A stretch of DNA of 64,000 nucleotides from Allobosea sp. (lineage in GTDB: Bacteria; Pseudomonadota; Alphaproteobacteria; Rhizobiales; Beijerinckiaceae). The notes beneath the pieces are model-generated. The model had not been told where the DNA came from. It saw only the letters and a list, made by a program, of their open reading frames with translations, and searched no databases. Made by a program: the position numbers and the translations under genes. Below, in pieces: positions 44,961 through 53,386 of this stretch; position 1 is the first letter of the stretch, and each line of letters starts with the position of its first letter. Location of the stretch: positions 1 to 64,000 of the forward strand of contig JAAEQB010000050.1 of assembly GCA_024231975.1 (NCBI GenBank). Reading direction: 5' to 3'.

Positions 44961-45668
44961 TCACGCCGCTTGCTCCATCGCCAGGGTGAAGTCGAGCGCC
45001 GCCTCGACATGCAGCGCCGTGGTGTCGAAGGCCGGGATATCGAAATCGGCCTGCGAGACCAGGAGCCCGATCTCGGTGCAGCCAAGGATGACGCCGTCGG
45101 CGCCCTGCTCCCGCACCGCCCGCGCGACGATCTCGCGGTAGCGCGCCTTGGATGCCGGCAGAACCTGCCCGCGGCAGAGCTCCTCATAGATGATGCGGTG
45201 GACATCCGTCCGCTCTGCATCATTCGGCACCAGCGCCTCGACGCCGAAGGCCCCGAGCCGGTCGCGATAGAAGCGCTGCTCCATGGTGAAGCGCGTCGCC
45301 AGCAATAGCGGCCGCCGCGCCGTGGTCTTGCGGATCGCCTTGGCGGTGACATCGGCGAGATGCAGGAAGGGCAGGTTCGTCGCCTGGGTGATGTGGTCGG
45401 CGAGCTTGTGCATGGTGTTGGTGGCGAGGACGATGCAGACCGCCCCGCCCTGCTCGAGCCGGCGTGCGCTCGACGCCATCGCCGCCCCGGCCCGGTCCCA
45501 ATCGCCCTTCGCCTGCATCTCGGCGATCGGCGAGAAGTCGACGGAATGCAGCAGGACGTCGGCCGAGTGCAGCCCGCCCTGGCGCGCCCGCACGCCCTCG
45601 TTCAGCAGCCGGTAATAGACCGCCGTCGATTCCCAGCTCATCCCGCCGATCAGGCCGATGGTCGCCAT
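44961..45668 (-). CDS. Aspartate/glutamate racemase family protein (YgeA-like)
   Basis: 235 residues, matching E. coli YgeA: TIGLIGGMSWESTAVYYRLLNEGV, GGLHSADVLLHSVDF, and the two active-site blocks ATNTMHK and ILGCTEIGLLV. The second contains the catalytic Cys; the first has Thr at the usual first-Cys position, as I recall for YgeA-type enzymes. A broad amino-acid racemase is likely. ATG 45668. Lies between ilvB and gst. Confidence 0.88.
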   Translation of the reverse strand: MATIGLIGGMSWESTAVYYRLLNEGVRARQGGLHSADVLLHSVDFSPIAEMQAKGDWDRAGAAMASSARRLEQGGAVCIVLATNTMHKLADHITQATNLPFLHLADVTAKAIRKTTARRPLLLATRFTMEQRFYRDRLGAFGVEALVPNDAERTDVHRIIYEELCRGQVLPASKARYREIVARAVREQGADGVILGCTEIGLLVSQADFDIPAFDTTALHVEAALDFTLAMEQAA

Positions 45669-45693
45669 GTGGTCCCCCACTCAAATCTGCCGG

Positions 45694-45791
45694 GTCATCC
45701 CGGGCGAGCGCAGCTCGACCCGGGATCCATTCCTGAACGGCTCCGGCATGGATCCCGGATCGGCGCCGCTCCGCGGCTTGTCCGGGATGAC
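45694..45791. repeat. Composite intergenic repeat with nested GTCATCCCGG inverted repeats
   Basis: GTCATCCCGG (45694) and its complement CCGGGATGAC (ending 45791) form the ends; within them CCCGGGATCCA and TGGATCCCGG form a second inverted pair around 45719-45757. The layout is of a REP/RIME-like element between ilvB and the racemase gene. Confidence 0.7.
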
Positions 45792-45808
45792 GGGAACCGG
45801 GTTTGGGC

Positions 45809-47572
45809 TCAAACGAGCTGCTTGCCCTTGGCGTCGATGATCTCGCCGGTATCGCCCTCGAAATCGGGCAGGATCATCTCGTTATGCGCCTTGCCCGACG
45901 GGATCATCGGGAAGCAGTTTTCTTCCTTCGCCACCAGGCAGTCGAAGATCACCGGGCCGGGCGTCTCGATCATCTCCATGATGGCACGGTCGAGATCGGC
46001 CGGATCGGAGCAGCGGATGCCATGCCCGCCATAGGCCTCCGCCAATTTGACGAAGTCCGGCAGCGAGGCCGAGTAGCTCTCCGAATAGCGCCCGCCATGC
46101 AGCAGCTCCTGCCACTGGCGCACCATGCCCATGTACTCGTTGTTCAGGATGAAGATCTTGACCGGCAGCCGGTACTGCACCGCCGTCGACATCTCCTGGA
46201 TGTTCATCAGGATCGAGGCCTCGCCGGCAACGTCGATGACGAGCGCCTTGGGATGCTTCATCTGCACGCCGACAGCAGCCGGCAGGCCATAGCCCATCGT
46301 CCCGAGCCCGCCCGAGGTCATCCAGCGGTTCGGCTCCTGGAAGCGCAGATACTGCGCCGCCCACATCTGGTGCTGACCGACTTCGGTCGTGATGTAGGTG
46401 TCGCGATCCTTGGTCAGCGCATAGAGGCGCTCCAGCGCATATTGCGGCTTGATGATCGTGTCCGAGCGCTTGTAGGCGAGGCTGTTGCGCGCCCGCCAGG
46501 CGTCGATCTGCGTCCACCAGGCGGTGAGCGCGGTCTTGTCGATCTGGGGGCTGGTCTCGCGCCAGATCCGGACCATGTCCTCGAGCACATGGGCGCAGTC
46601 GCCGACGATGCCGATATCGACCTTGACCGTCTTGTTGATCGAGGACGGATCGATGTCGATGTGGATCTTCTTCGAGTGCGGCGAGAACCCGTCGATACGC
46701 CCGGTGATGCGGTCGTCGAAGCGCGCGCCGATATTGATCATGACGTCGCAGTCATGCATGGCGAGGTTCGCCTCGTAGGTGCCGTGCATGCCGAGCATGC
46801 CGAGCCACTGCTTGTCGGCGGCCGGGAAAGCGCCCAGCCCCATCAGCGTCGAGGTCACCGGATAGCCGGTCAGGCGTGCCAGCTCACGCAGCAGCGCCGA
46901 AGCGTGCGGGCCGGCATTGATGACGCCGCCGCCGGTGTAGAAGATCGGCTTCTTCGCCTTGGCGATCAGCTCGACCGCGGCCTTGATCTTGTTCAGATCG
47001 CCCTTGACCGTGGGACGGTAGGTCTTGTGCTGGTTGTCGCGCGGACGGCTATAGGCGCCGGTCGCGAACTGGATGTCCTTGGGGATGTCGATGACGACCG
47101 GGCCCGGCCGGCCATTGGCCGCGACATAGAAGGCTTCGTGCAGGACGCGCGGCAGATCGGCGATGCTCTTCACCAGGTAGTTGTGCTTGGTGCAGGAGCG
47201 GGTGATGCCGACCGTGTCGCATTCCTGGAAGGCGTCCGAGCCGATCAGATGCGTCGGGACCTGGCCGGTGATGACGACGAGCGGGATCGAGTCCAGCAGC
47301 GCGTCGGTCAGGCCGGTGACCGCGTTGGTCGCGCCGGGGCCGGAGGTGACGAGGACGCAGCCGACCTTGCCCGGCGCCGAGCGGGCATAGCCCTCGGCGG
47401 CGTGGACAGCGCCCTGCTCGTGGCGGACGAGCACGTGCTTGACCTTGTCCTGCTGGAAGATCGCATCGTAGATCGGCAGCACCGCGCCGCCGGGATAGCC
47501 GAAGAGATGCTCCACGCCCTGGTCCTGGAGGGCGCGAACGACCATCTCGGCGCCGGTCATCATCTCGCTCAT
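45809..47572 (-). CDS. ilvB: Acetolactate synthase large catalytic subunit
   Basis: Thiamine-diphosphate enzyme that makes acetolactate or acetohydroxybutyrate, first step of Val/Ile synthesis. 587 residues, the expected size. The N-terminal FGYPGGAVLPIYDAIF and RHEQGAVHAAEGYARS hold the catalytic Glu. SGPGATNAVTGLTDALLDSIPLVVITGQV is the signature. The C-terminal ThDP site reads VIDVAGEASILMNIQE with GEAS where GDGS is usual, then NNEYMGMVRQW. The upstream attenuator (47624-47726) ties expression to branched-chain aminoacyl-tRNA. Confidence 0.97.
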   Translation of the reverse strand: MSEMMTGAEMVVRALQDQGVEHLFGYPGGAVLPIYDAIFQQDKVKHVLVRHEQGAVHAAEGYARSAPGKVGCVLVTSGPGATNAVTGLTDALLDSIPLVVITGQVPTHLIGSDAFQECDTVGITRSCTKHNYLVKSIADLPRVLHEAFYVAANGRPGPVVIDIPKDIQFATGAYSRPRDNQHKTYRPTVKGDLNKIKAAVELIAKAKKPIFYTGGGVINAGPHASALLRELARLTGYPVTSTLMGLGAFPAADKQWLGMLGMHGTYEANLAMHDCDVMINIGARFDDRITGRIDGFSPHSKKIHIDIDPSSINKTVKVDIGIVGDCAHVLEDMVRIWRETSPQIDKTALTAWWTQIDAWRARNSLAYKRSDTIIKPQYALERLYALTKDRDTYITTEVGQHQMWAAQYLRFQEPNRWMTSGGLGTMGYGLPAAVGVQMKHPKALVIDVAGEASILMNIQEMSTAVQYRLPVKIFILNNEYMGMVRQWQELLHGGRYSESYSASLPDFVKLAEAYGGHGIRCSDPADLDRAIMEMIETPGPVIFDCLVAKEENCFPMIPSGKAHNEMILPDFEGDTGEIIDAKGKQLV

Positions 47573-47623
47573 AACGGTCTCCTGCGGAGGTCTGTCTGTC
47601 GGTGTCGGTCGGAAAAAGGCAAT

Positions 47624-47646
47624 AAAAAAGGCCCTCGGAGGGGCCT
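47624..47646 (-). terminator. Attenuator terminator of ilvB
   Basis: Minus strand: AGGCCC (47646-47641), loop CTCCGA, GGGCCT (47634-47629), then a T-run overlapping 47629-47624. An upstream AGGGGCC (47692-47686) is fully complementary to GGCCCCT (47645-47639), so an antiterminator that includes the leader stop codon would exclude this hairpin. Confidence 0.85.
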
Positions 47647-47690
47647 GGGCGTGCGCCGGCGTCGGGGACGCCCGGTTGTTAAACCGGCCC

Positions 47691-47726
47691 CTACCAGCGC
47701 ACCTCTACGATAATAAGCTTGCGCAT
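47691..47726 (-). CDS. ilvL: ilvB leader peptide
   Basis: Eleven residues, MRKLIIVEVRW. Five of them are Leu, Ile or Val (LIIV and V), the products of the pathway. The stop codon TAG is part of the antiterminator segment AGGGGCC. AGGG lies eight bases before the ATG. Together with the terminator 45 bp downstream this forms a complete transcription-attenuation system. Confidence 0.85.
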   Translation of the reverse strand: MRKLIIVEVRW

Positions 47727-47794
47727 GTCGCAGCCCTGTCGAAACGAAAGTTGCCGGACGCTAAACGAGCAGCGCCGCATGGTCAAGTAAGGAT

Positions 47795-48727
47795 TCAGCC
47801 GGCAATCGAAGCGCCGTTTGCGCAAGCCGCGAGCGCCACATCCAGTGCCGCCTCCGGCGCGGCCGCCGTCCACCCTTCCATCTGGTGGCGGAACCAGGTC
47901 ACCTGCCGCTTGGCATAGGCGCGGGTATCGGCCTTGCCGCGCGCCACTGCTTCCTCCAGCGACAGCTTGCCGTCGAGATAGGCGATCAGCCCTGGCACGC
48001 CATGGGCACGCATCACCGGCAGCAGCGGATCGAGCCGGCGCTCGCGCAGGACCGCGACCTCGTCGAGCGCGCCCTGCTCCATCATGAGGTCGAAGCGATG
48101 GTCGATCCGGGTGCGGACTAGTTCCCGCTCCGGTGCCAGGAAGAGCTTGAGCAGGTTCTGCCCCGCCAGCGGCCCCGGCCGACGCGCACCCTGGAAGCTC
48201 GCCAGCGAGCGTCCGGTCGCCTCGAACACCTCCAGCGCCCGCATCACCCGCAGGCGATCGCTCGGCCGCAGCCGCGCCGCCATCTCCGGATCCTTGCCGG
48301 CGAGTTCGGCATGCAGCTCGCCGGTCTCGCGCTGCTCGGCCCGGGCCCGGAAGGCGATGCGAACCTCGTCCGGCACCGGCGGAATCTCCGAGAGCCCTTC
48401 GGTCAACGCCTTGAAATAGAGCCCGGTGCCACCGACCAAGACCGGCAAAGCGCCCTGCCCCGCCAGCTCCTGCAGCAGCGCTGTGACCTCGGCCGCATAG
48501 GCGGCCGCCGAATGATTCACCGCGCCGTCGATATGGCCGTAGAGACGGTGCGGCACCTCCCCCATCTCCTCCGGCGTCGGCCGTGCCGTGATGACCTCAA
48601 GGTCGCGGTAGACCTGCATCGAGTCCGTATTGACCACGACGCCGCCGAAACGGCGCGCCAACTCGACGGCAAGCGCCGACTTGCCGCTCGCGGTCGGACC
48701 TGCGATGAGCACCGCGCTGTATCTCAC
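47795..48727 (-). CDS. miaA: tRNA dimethylallyltransferase
   Basis: Adds the dimethylallyl group to A37 of tRNAs reading UNN codons. 310 residues. The N-terminal P-loop is LIAGPTASGKSALAVELAR, then VVNTDSMQVYRDLEVITARP, PHRLYGHIDG, VGGTGLYFKALTEGLSEIP and KRQVTWFRHQM are the family blocks in order. The start is taken as GTG 48727 just before the P-loop strand; an ATG 17 codons upstream (48778) would overlap the divergent serB start and gives an unlikely Gly/Asp/Glu-rich N-terminus. Ends 68 bp upstream of the ilvB leader. Confidence 0.93.
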   Translation of the reverse strand: MRYSAVLIAGPTASGKSALAVELARRFGGVVVNTDSMQVYRDLEVITARPTPEEMGEVPHRLYGHIDGAVNHSAAAYAAEVTALLQELAGQGALPVLVGGTGLYFKALTEGLSEIPPVPDEVRIAFRARAEQRETGELHAELAGKDPEMAARLRPSDRLRVMRALEVFEATGRSLASFQGARRPGPLAGQNLLKLFLAPERELVRTRIDHRFDLMMEQGALDEVAVLRERRLDPLLPVMRAHGVPGLIAYLDGKLSLEEAVARGKADTRAYAKRQVTWFRHQMEGWTAAAPEAALDVALAACANGASIAG

Positions 48728-48745
48728 CTGCTGTCCGGCTCCCTC

Positions 48746-49639
48746 ATGACCCTCGTCGCCACCTTCGTCTCCGCCCATGGTCAGGCCCTGCTCGACGATG
48801 GCCTGCTCGCCCGCCTGCGCGCCGCCGCGCCCGCTCCGGCGACGATCGAGCGCCTCGACGGCGAGATCGCGGCCGACCTCTTCGCGGAAGCGGACGATGC
48901 GCGCAAGCTCGAAGCGACATTGCGCGAGGCGCTGGCTGGTGCCTCCGTCGACATCATCGTTCAGCCGGCCGCGACGCGCCGCAAGCGCCTGTTTCTCGCC
49001 GACATGGATTCGACCATGATCGGCCAGGAGTGCATCGACGAGCTCGCGGCCTATGTCGGCCTGAAGGAGAAGGTCTCCGACATCACCGAGCGGGCCATGC
49101 GCGGCGAGCTCGAATTCGAGCCGGCGCTGCGCGAACGCGTCGGCCTGCTAAAGGGCATCGCGCTCGGCGTCGTCGACGAGATCATCGAAAAAAGCATCAC
49201 CCTGACGCCCGGCGGCAGCGCCCTGGTGCGCACCATGCGCGCCCATGGCGGCTATACCGCGCTGGTCTCGGGCGGCTTCACCGTCTTCACCGGCCCGATC
49301 AGCCGGACGATAGGCTTCGACGAGCACCGCTCCAACATCCTGCTGAGCGAAGGCGACCTGCTCTCCGGTGTGGTCGCCGAGCCGATCCTCGGCAAGCAGG
49401 CCAAGCTCGACGCACTGATCGAATTGCGCATCCGTTTCGGCTTGCCCGACGAGGCGACACTCGCGGTCGGCGACGGCGCCAACGACCTCGCCATGCTCGG
49501 CGAAGCCGGGCTCGGCGTCGCCTATCGCGCCAAGCCGGCGGTCGCCGCCGCGGCCGATGCCCGCCTCGACCATGCCGATCTCACCGCTTTGCTCTACGCT
49601 CAGGGCTACCGCGGCGACGAGATCGTCAAAGCAGAATAA
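48746..49639 (+). CDS. serB: Phosphoserine phosphatase
   Basis: Last step of Ser synthesis. 297 residues. The C-terminal HAD domain has FLADMDSTMIGQECIDELA (nucleophile Asp and acid/base Asp), ALVSGGFTVFTGPIS (motif II), KLDAL (Lys), and AVGDGANDLAMLGEAGLGVAYRAKPAV (motif III). The N-terminal 80 residues correspond to the ACT-like region of SerB. The start is 18 bp from the divergent miaA start, so both share a promoter region. Confidence 0.95.
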   Translation: MTLVATFVSAHGQALLDDGLLARLRAAAPAPATIERLDGEIAADLFAEADDARKLEATLREALAGASVDIIVQPAATRRKRLFLADMDSTMIGQECIDELAAYVGLKEKVSDITERAMRGELEFEPALRERVGLLKGIALGVVDEIIEKSITLTPGGSALVRTMRAHGGYTALVSGGFTVFTGPISRTIGFDEHRSNILLSEGDLLSGVVAEPILGKQAKLDALIELRIRFGLPDEATLAVGDGANDLAMLGEAGLGVAYRAKPAVAAAADARLDHADLTALLYAQGYRGDEIVKAE

Positions 49640-49649
49640 AGGCACCGCT

Positions 49650-49943
49650 ATGCCAGTCACGATCGTTCTCTCCGATCCGACATTGGTCGCGACTTGCGAG
49701 TTCTTCTTGCTGCCAGAAAGAATAGGCTGGACAGCAGAGGTTTGCCTGAATCAAAAACTCTTCTTCATGATTGACCGCGCCCAAGACGGTGAATGGCAGT
49801 TAGATTTCTGCGCGGAAGCGAAGGATCGGTTCGCCGACCGAATTGCTAGCGCCGTCCTCGTGGAACTGATTGAGAAGGCTCAGAAAACGCTAGCCGAACG
49901 GGACTTCTCGAATTTTGACATAGATGCTCTCAGGCTGAATTAG
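49650..49943 (+). CDS. Hypothetical protein of low GC content
   Basis: 97 residues, soluble, starting MPVTIVLSDPTLVATCEFF and ending FSNFDIDALRLN. Begins 10 bp after serB ends, with AAAGG upstream. Base composition is clearly lower in GC than its neighbours (roughly half rather than two thirds), and codons such as ATA, TTA and AAA appear, suggesting recent acquisition. No family recognised. Confidence 0.6.
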   Translation: MPVTIVLSDPTLVATCEFFLLPERIGWTAEVCLNQKLFFMIDRAQDGEWQLDFCAEAKDRFADRIASAVLVELIEKAQKTLAERDFSNFDIDALRLN

Positions 49944-49993
49944 CGGCCAAGCGCCGTCAATGATCGGAGCCTCTGGTCGTTGTGCCTCCGGCA

Positions 49994-50335
49994 TCAATCG
50001 ACGATGAACAGCCGCGCGCCGTTCGGGGAGCGTGAGCGATGCGGCTCGGCCTTGTCGGCGACCTGGTAGCTCATCCCGGCCCGCAGCAGCATGACCCGGC
50101 CATCGTCCAGAGTGGTCTCCAGCTCGCCCTCCAGGCAGAGCAGGATGTGTCCCTTCTCGCACCAATGGTCCGAGACATAGCCCGGCGAGTATTCGACCAT
50201 CCTGACGCGGATCGGGTTGTCCGGCGGCCCAAAATGGCGCGTGCGCCAGGTCGCCTGGCCCTGCTCTCCCGCGAAACATTCAGGCTCGACGCTCGACCAG
50301 TCGGTCGTGCCGAAGGGAATCTCGCTCATGCGCAT
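49994..50335 (-). CDS. DHCW-motif cupin fold protein
   Basis: 113 residues, a small cupin. The pattern SDHWCEKGHILLCLEGELETTLDDG is close to the DHCW-motif cupin family; HRSRSPNGARLFIVD is the C-terminal strand. Two ATG codons (50335 and 50329) are possible. Metal-dependent small-molecule role is likely but undefined. Separated from the degP-like gene by a terminator. Confidence 0.85.
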   Translation of the reverse strand: MRMSEIPFGTTDWSSVEPECFAGEQGQATWRTRHFGPPDNPIRVRMVEYSPGYVSDHWCEKGHILLCLEGELETTLDDGRVMLLRAGMSYQVADKAEPHRSRSPNGARLFIVD

Positions 50336-50426
50336 GGGCGGTCTCTCTGAAGCGTGTCCCGGCAACCTGCCGAAGTGGCTATCGCCCGGCCAATGCAAAA
50401 AGCTGATGGCGACGATCAGCGGCAAC

Positions 50427-50453
50427 AAAAAAAAGGCGGCCCGCAGGCCGCCT
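50427..50453 (-). terminator. Intrinsic terminator after degP-like gene
   Basis: AGGCGGCC/GGCCGCCT stem (50446-50453, 50434-50441 on +) with loop CGCA, followed on the minus strand by a run of eight T. Lies 24 bp beyond the protease stop. Confidence 0.93.
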
Positions 50454-50477
50454 TTCCTTGATCCATCCTTGAGGAGG

Positions 50478-52016
50478 TCAGCTCATCGTCACCGCGACGA
50501 AGCGGACCTCACCCTGGGCGTTCGAGACCAGCAGCAGGGCCGACTTCTTGCCCTCCTTCTTGAGGGCGTCGAGCCGCTTGGTGACGTCCTCCGGCGAATT
50601 CACCGGCTCCTGGCCGACCTCGACCACCAGCTCACCGACCAGGATGCGCTTGTCGGCGGCGTTGGAGTTGGCGTCGACCTTGGTGATGACGACGCCCTTC
50701 AGCCCGTCCTTGATCGAGTAGCGCTTGCGCAGATCATCGTTCTGGGCCGAGAACTCCAGGCCGAGCGCCGAGGCGGTCACCGGCTTGGCGGCCTCGCCAG
50801 CCGGCTTATTGGCCGAAGCCTGCTGGACCTTCTCGCCATCCTCGAGCCGGGCGAGCTTGACCGTCTTGTTCAGCTCCTTGCCCTTGCGCATCACCTGGAT
50901 CGGCACGTCCTTGCCGACTGCGGTGCCGGCGACGATGCGCGGCAGCTCGCGCGAATCCTTGACGTCCTTGCCGTCGAACTTGACGATCACGTCGCCGACT
51001 TCGAGGCCGGCCGGCTTGGCCGGGCCCTTCTCGTCGATGCCGGCGATCAGGGCGCCGCGAGCGGTGCCGAGGCCGAGCGCCTCGGCGGCGGCGTCATCGA
51101 CGTTCTGGATGCGCACGCCGAGCCAGCCGCGGCGGGTCTCGCCGAACTCCTTGAGCTGGTCGACCACATTGGTCGCCAGCGAGGACGGCACGGCGAAGCC
51201 GATGCCGACCGAGCCTCCGGTCGGCGACAGGATCGCGGTGTTGATGCCGATCACCTCGCCGGCCATGTTGAACAGCGGGCCGCCCGAGTTGCCCTTGTTG
51301 ATGGCCGCGTCGGTCTGGATGTAGGTGTCGTAGGGCCCCTGGTTGATGTCACGGTTGCGGGCCGAGACAATGCCCGAGGAGACCGAGCCACCGAGGCCGA
51401 ACGGGTTGCCGATCGCCATGACGGGATCGCCGATCCGCATCTTGTCTGAATCGCCGAACTTGACGAAGGGCAGCGGCTTGTCGTGCTTCACGCGCAGCAG
51501 CGCGAGGTCGACCTTGGTGTCCTTGCCGACGACCTCGGCCTTGAGGCGCAGGCCGTCGCTGAACACCACGGTGATCTCGTTGGCGTCACCGATGACGTGA
51601 TTGTTGGTCACGACGAGGCCGGACGCGTCGACCACGAAGCCCGAGCCCGCCGATTGCGAGCGGCGCTGCTGCGGCGGCTGGTTCTGGTTCTGACCCTGCT
51701 CGCCACCGCGGCCGCGGCGGTTGAAGAACTCCTCGAACAGGTCGCCGAACGGGGTGTCGGGGCCGAGCTGCGGCAGCTGCGGCAGGTTGCGGCCGCGCGT
51801 CTCGCTGGTCGTCACCGCCGCGATGTTGACCACGGCCGGCATCACCCGCTCGGCGAGGTCGGCCAGGGAGATCGTGGTGCCATGGGCCTGCGGCGCGGCC
51901 TGGACGTTGCCGGGCGCCGGCGTCGACTGAGCGAAGGCGGGCACCGTCGCGAACGCCATGCCGGCAACCGTCGCGATGCGCGCCAGGCGGTAGGCGTGGG
52001 AATGAGTGAGTGCCAT
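50478..52016 (-). CDS. Periplasmic Do/DegP-type serine protease
   Basis: 512 residues with a signal peptide (ending AFAQ). The catalytic triad is visible: His in VVTNNHVIG, Asp in KVDLALLRV, Ser in GNSGGPLF. Two PDZ domains follow (around 285-375 and 410-500). It degrades or refolds misfolded envelope proteins, and the MucD/DegP group is closest. GAGG six bases before ATG 52016 decides the start over two in-frame ATGs upstream. The neighbouring hflK, hflC and DUF2065 genes make a protein-quality cluster. Confidence 0.93.
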   Translation of the reverse strand: MALTHSHAYRLARIATVAGMAFATVPAFAQSTPAPGNVQAAPQAHGTTISLADLAERVMPAVVNIAAVTTSETRGRNLPQLPQLGPDTPFGDLFEEFFNRRGRGGEQGQNQNQPPQQRRSQSAGSGFVVDASGLVVTNNHVIGDANEITVVFSDGLRLKAEVVGKDTKVDLALLRVKHDKPLPFVKFGDSDKMRIGDPVMAIGNPFGLGGSVSSGIVSARNRDINQGPYDTYIQTDAAINKGNSGGPLFNMAGEVIGINTAILSPTGGSVGIGFAVPSSLATNVVDQLKEFGETRRGWLGVRIQNVDDAAAEALGLGTARGALIAGIDEKGPAKPAGLEVGDVIVKFDGKDVKDSRELPRIVAGTAVGKDVPIQVMRKGKELNKTVKLARLEDGEKVQQASANKPAGEAAKPVTASALGLEFSAQNDDLRKRYSIKDGLKGVVITKVDANSNAADKRILVGELVVEVGQEPVNSPEDVTKRLDALKKEGKKSALLLVSNAQGEVRFVAVTMS

Positions 52017-52252
52017 CGATGTCCTCATGATCATGATGATGTCGCGTCAAGGATCGCCTTGACGGCATTGCAGCGCAGCCGGAATCCGAACGCAACTTAA
52101 GAACGCCAAAATACGGCGGAAGGGCGACGCAAGATCGCGTCATAATGCCGTGATCGCCGGAAAATGGCCCGGAGCCCGGGCGGCTTCCGTTTGAGGCTCT
52201 CAGAGCCCGTTCCGCCCCGCTCGCAGCGCGAGCCGGGCGGATCCGGTTGCCG

Positions 52253-52438
52253 TCAGCTGCGCGCCAGCCAGACCATGCCGACGCCGACGATCGCCGAAAC
52301 GATGCCGATCAGGCGCATGCGATCCGCCGGAGTCTCGGAGGCGCTGCGCAGCGCCTCCTTGGCGATCTCCGGTATCGACGCGAAAAGCAGTCCCTCGATG
52401 GCGAAGACCAGGCCGAGCGCCGCGAGGAAATCTGTCAT
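52253..52438 (-). CDS. DUF2065 small membrane protein
   Basis: 61 residues with two hydrophobic helices (FLAALGLVFAIEGLLFASI and LIGIVSAIVGVGMVWLA). DUF2065 proteins commonly sit next to hflC, as here (21-bp gap). Function is unknown but likely linked to HflKC or FtsH. Confidence 0.88.
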   Translation of the reverse strand: MTDFLAALGLVFAIEGLLFASIPEIAKEALRSASETPADRMRLIGIVSAIVGVGMVWLARS

Positions 52439-52459
52439 GCGCAGCGCTCGGTCATATGA

Positions 52460-53386
52460 TCAGGGCTTCGGGACCGCCGGCGTCGCCGGGGCTGCATCGG
52501 TTGCCGCTCCGGCGCGCTTGCCGGAGGGGTCGTTGAAGAAGCGGAAGAACGGCGAGTCCGGCGTCAGCAGCATGCGCGTATCGCCGGCCTTCAGGCTCGC
52601 TTCGTAAGCCTGCATCGAGCGGTAGAAGGCGAAGAACTCCGGATCCTTGCCGAACCCCTCGGCGAAGATGCGGTTGCGCTCGCCCTCGCCCTGGCCGCGG
52701 ATCTCGTCGGATTTCCGCTGCGCCTCGGCGACGATGATGATCGCGTCGCGCTCGGCCCGTGCCCGGATCTCCTGCGACTGCTGGCCGCCGAGAGCGCGCG
52801 CTTCCGCCGCCTCGCGCTGGCGTTCGGTCTGCATGCGCTGGAACACCGCCTGCGAGTTGGCCGCCGGCAGGTCGACCCGGCGCAGCCGGACGTCGACCAC
52901 GGTCATGCCGAACCGGCCTGCTTCGCGGTTCACGTCGTCGCGGATGCGGTTCATCAGCCGCGAGCGGTCGTTGCGCACCATCGAGGTGAACGTCGCCTCG
53001 GCCAGGACCGAGCGGACGTTACCGTTGACGATCGAGGCGAGCTGCGAATTGGCGCGCGGGATGTTGTTGACCGCCTGGTAGAAGCGCAGCGGATCGGAGA
53101 TCCGGTAGCGCGTGAAGGCGTCGACCACGAGCCGCTTCTGGTCGGACGCGATGATTTCCTGCGACGGCAGGTCGAGATCGAGGATGCGGTTGTCGAGAAA
53201 GGTGACCTGTTCGAACGGCGCCGGCAGCTTGAAATAGAGCCCCGGCTGGGTGACGACGCTGCGCACCGCGCCGAAGCGCAGCACGATCGCCGACTGGGTC
53301 TGCTGGACGACGAAGGTCGCGGCATAGAAGACGACCGCGACGATGGCGATGATCGCCAGCACGGCAACGCGGAAGAAGCCGTTCAT
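52460..53386 (-). CDS. hflC: Protease modulator HflC
   Basis: 308 residues, SPFH/prohibitin-domain protein with one N-terminal transmembrane helix. Features: VVQQTQSAIVLRFGAVRSVV, DVRLRRVDLP, the charged coiled coil ERQREAAEARALGGQQSQEIRARAERDA in the middle, and EFFAFYRSMQAYEASL near the end. Forms a membrane complex with HflK that restrains FtsH. Start overlaps hflK stop (ATGA). Confidence 0.95.
   Translation of the reverse strand: MNGFFRVAVLAIIAIVAVVFYAATFVVQQTQSAIVLRFGAVRSVVTQPGLYFKLPAPFEQVTFLDNRILDLDLPSQEIIASDQKRLVVDAFTRYRISDPLRFYQAVNNIPRANSQLASIVNGNVRSVLAEATFTSMVRNDRSRLMNRIRDDVNREAGRFGMTVVDVRLRRVDLPAANSQAVFQRMQTERQREAAEARALGGQQSQEIRARAERDAIIIVAEAQRKSDEIRGQGEGERNRIFAEGFGKDPEFFAFYRSMQAYEASLKAGDTRMLLTPDSPFFRFFNDPSGKRAGAATDAAPATPAVPKP

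Noticed and set aside
45803..47713. A 636-codon + strand frame
   Set aside because: Antisense to ilvB and its leader; no domain.
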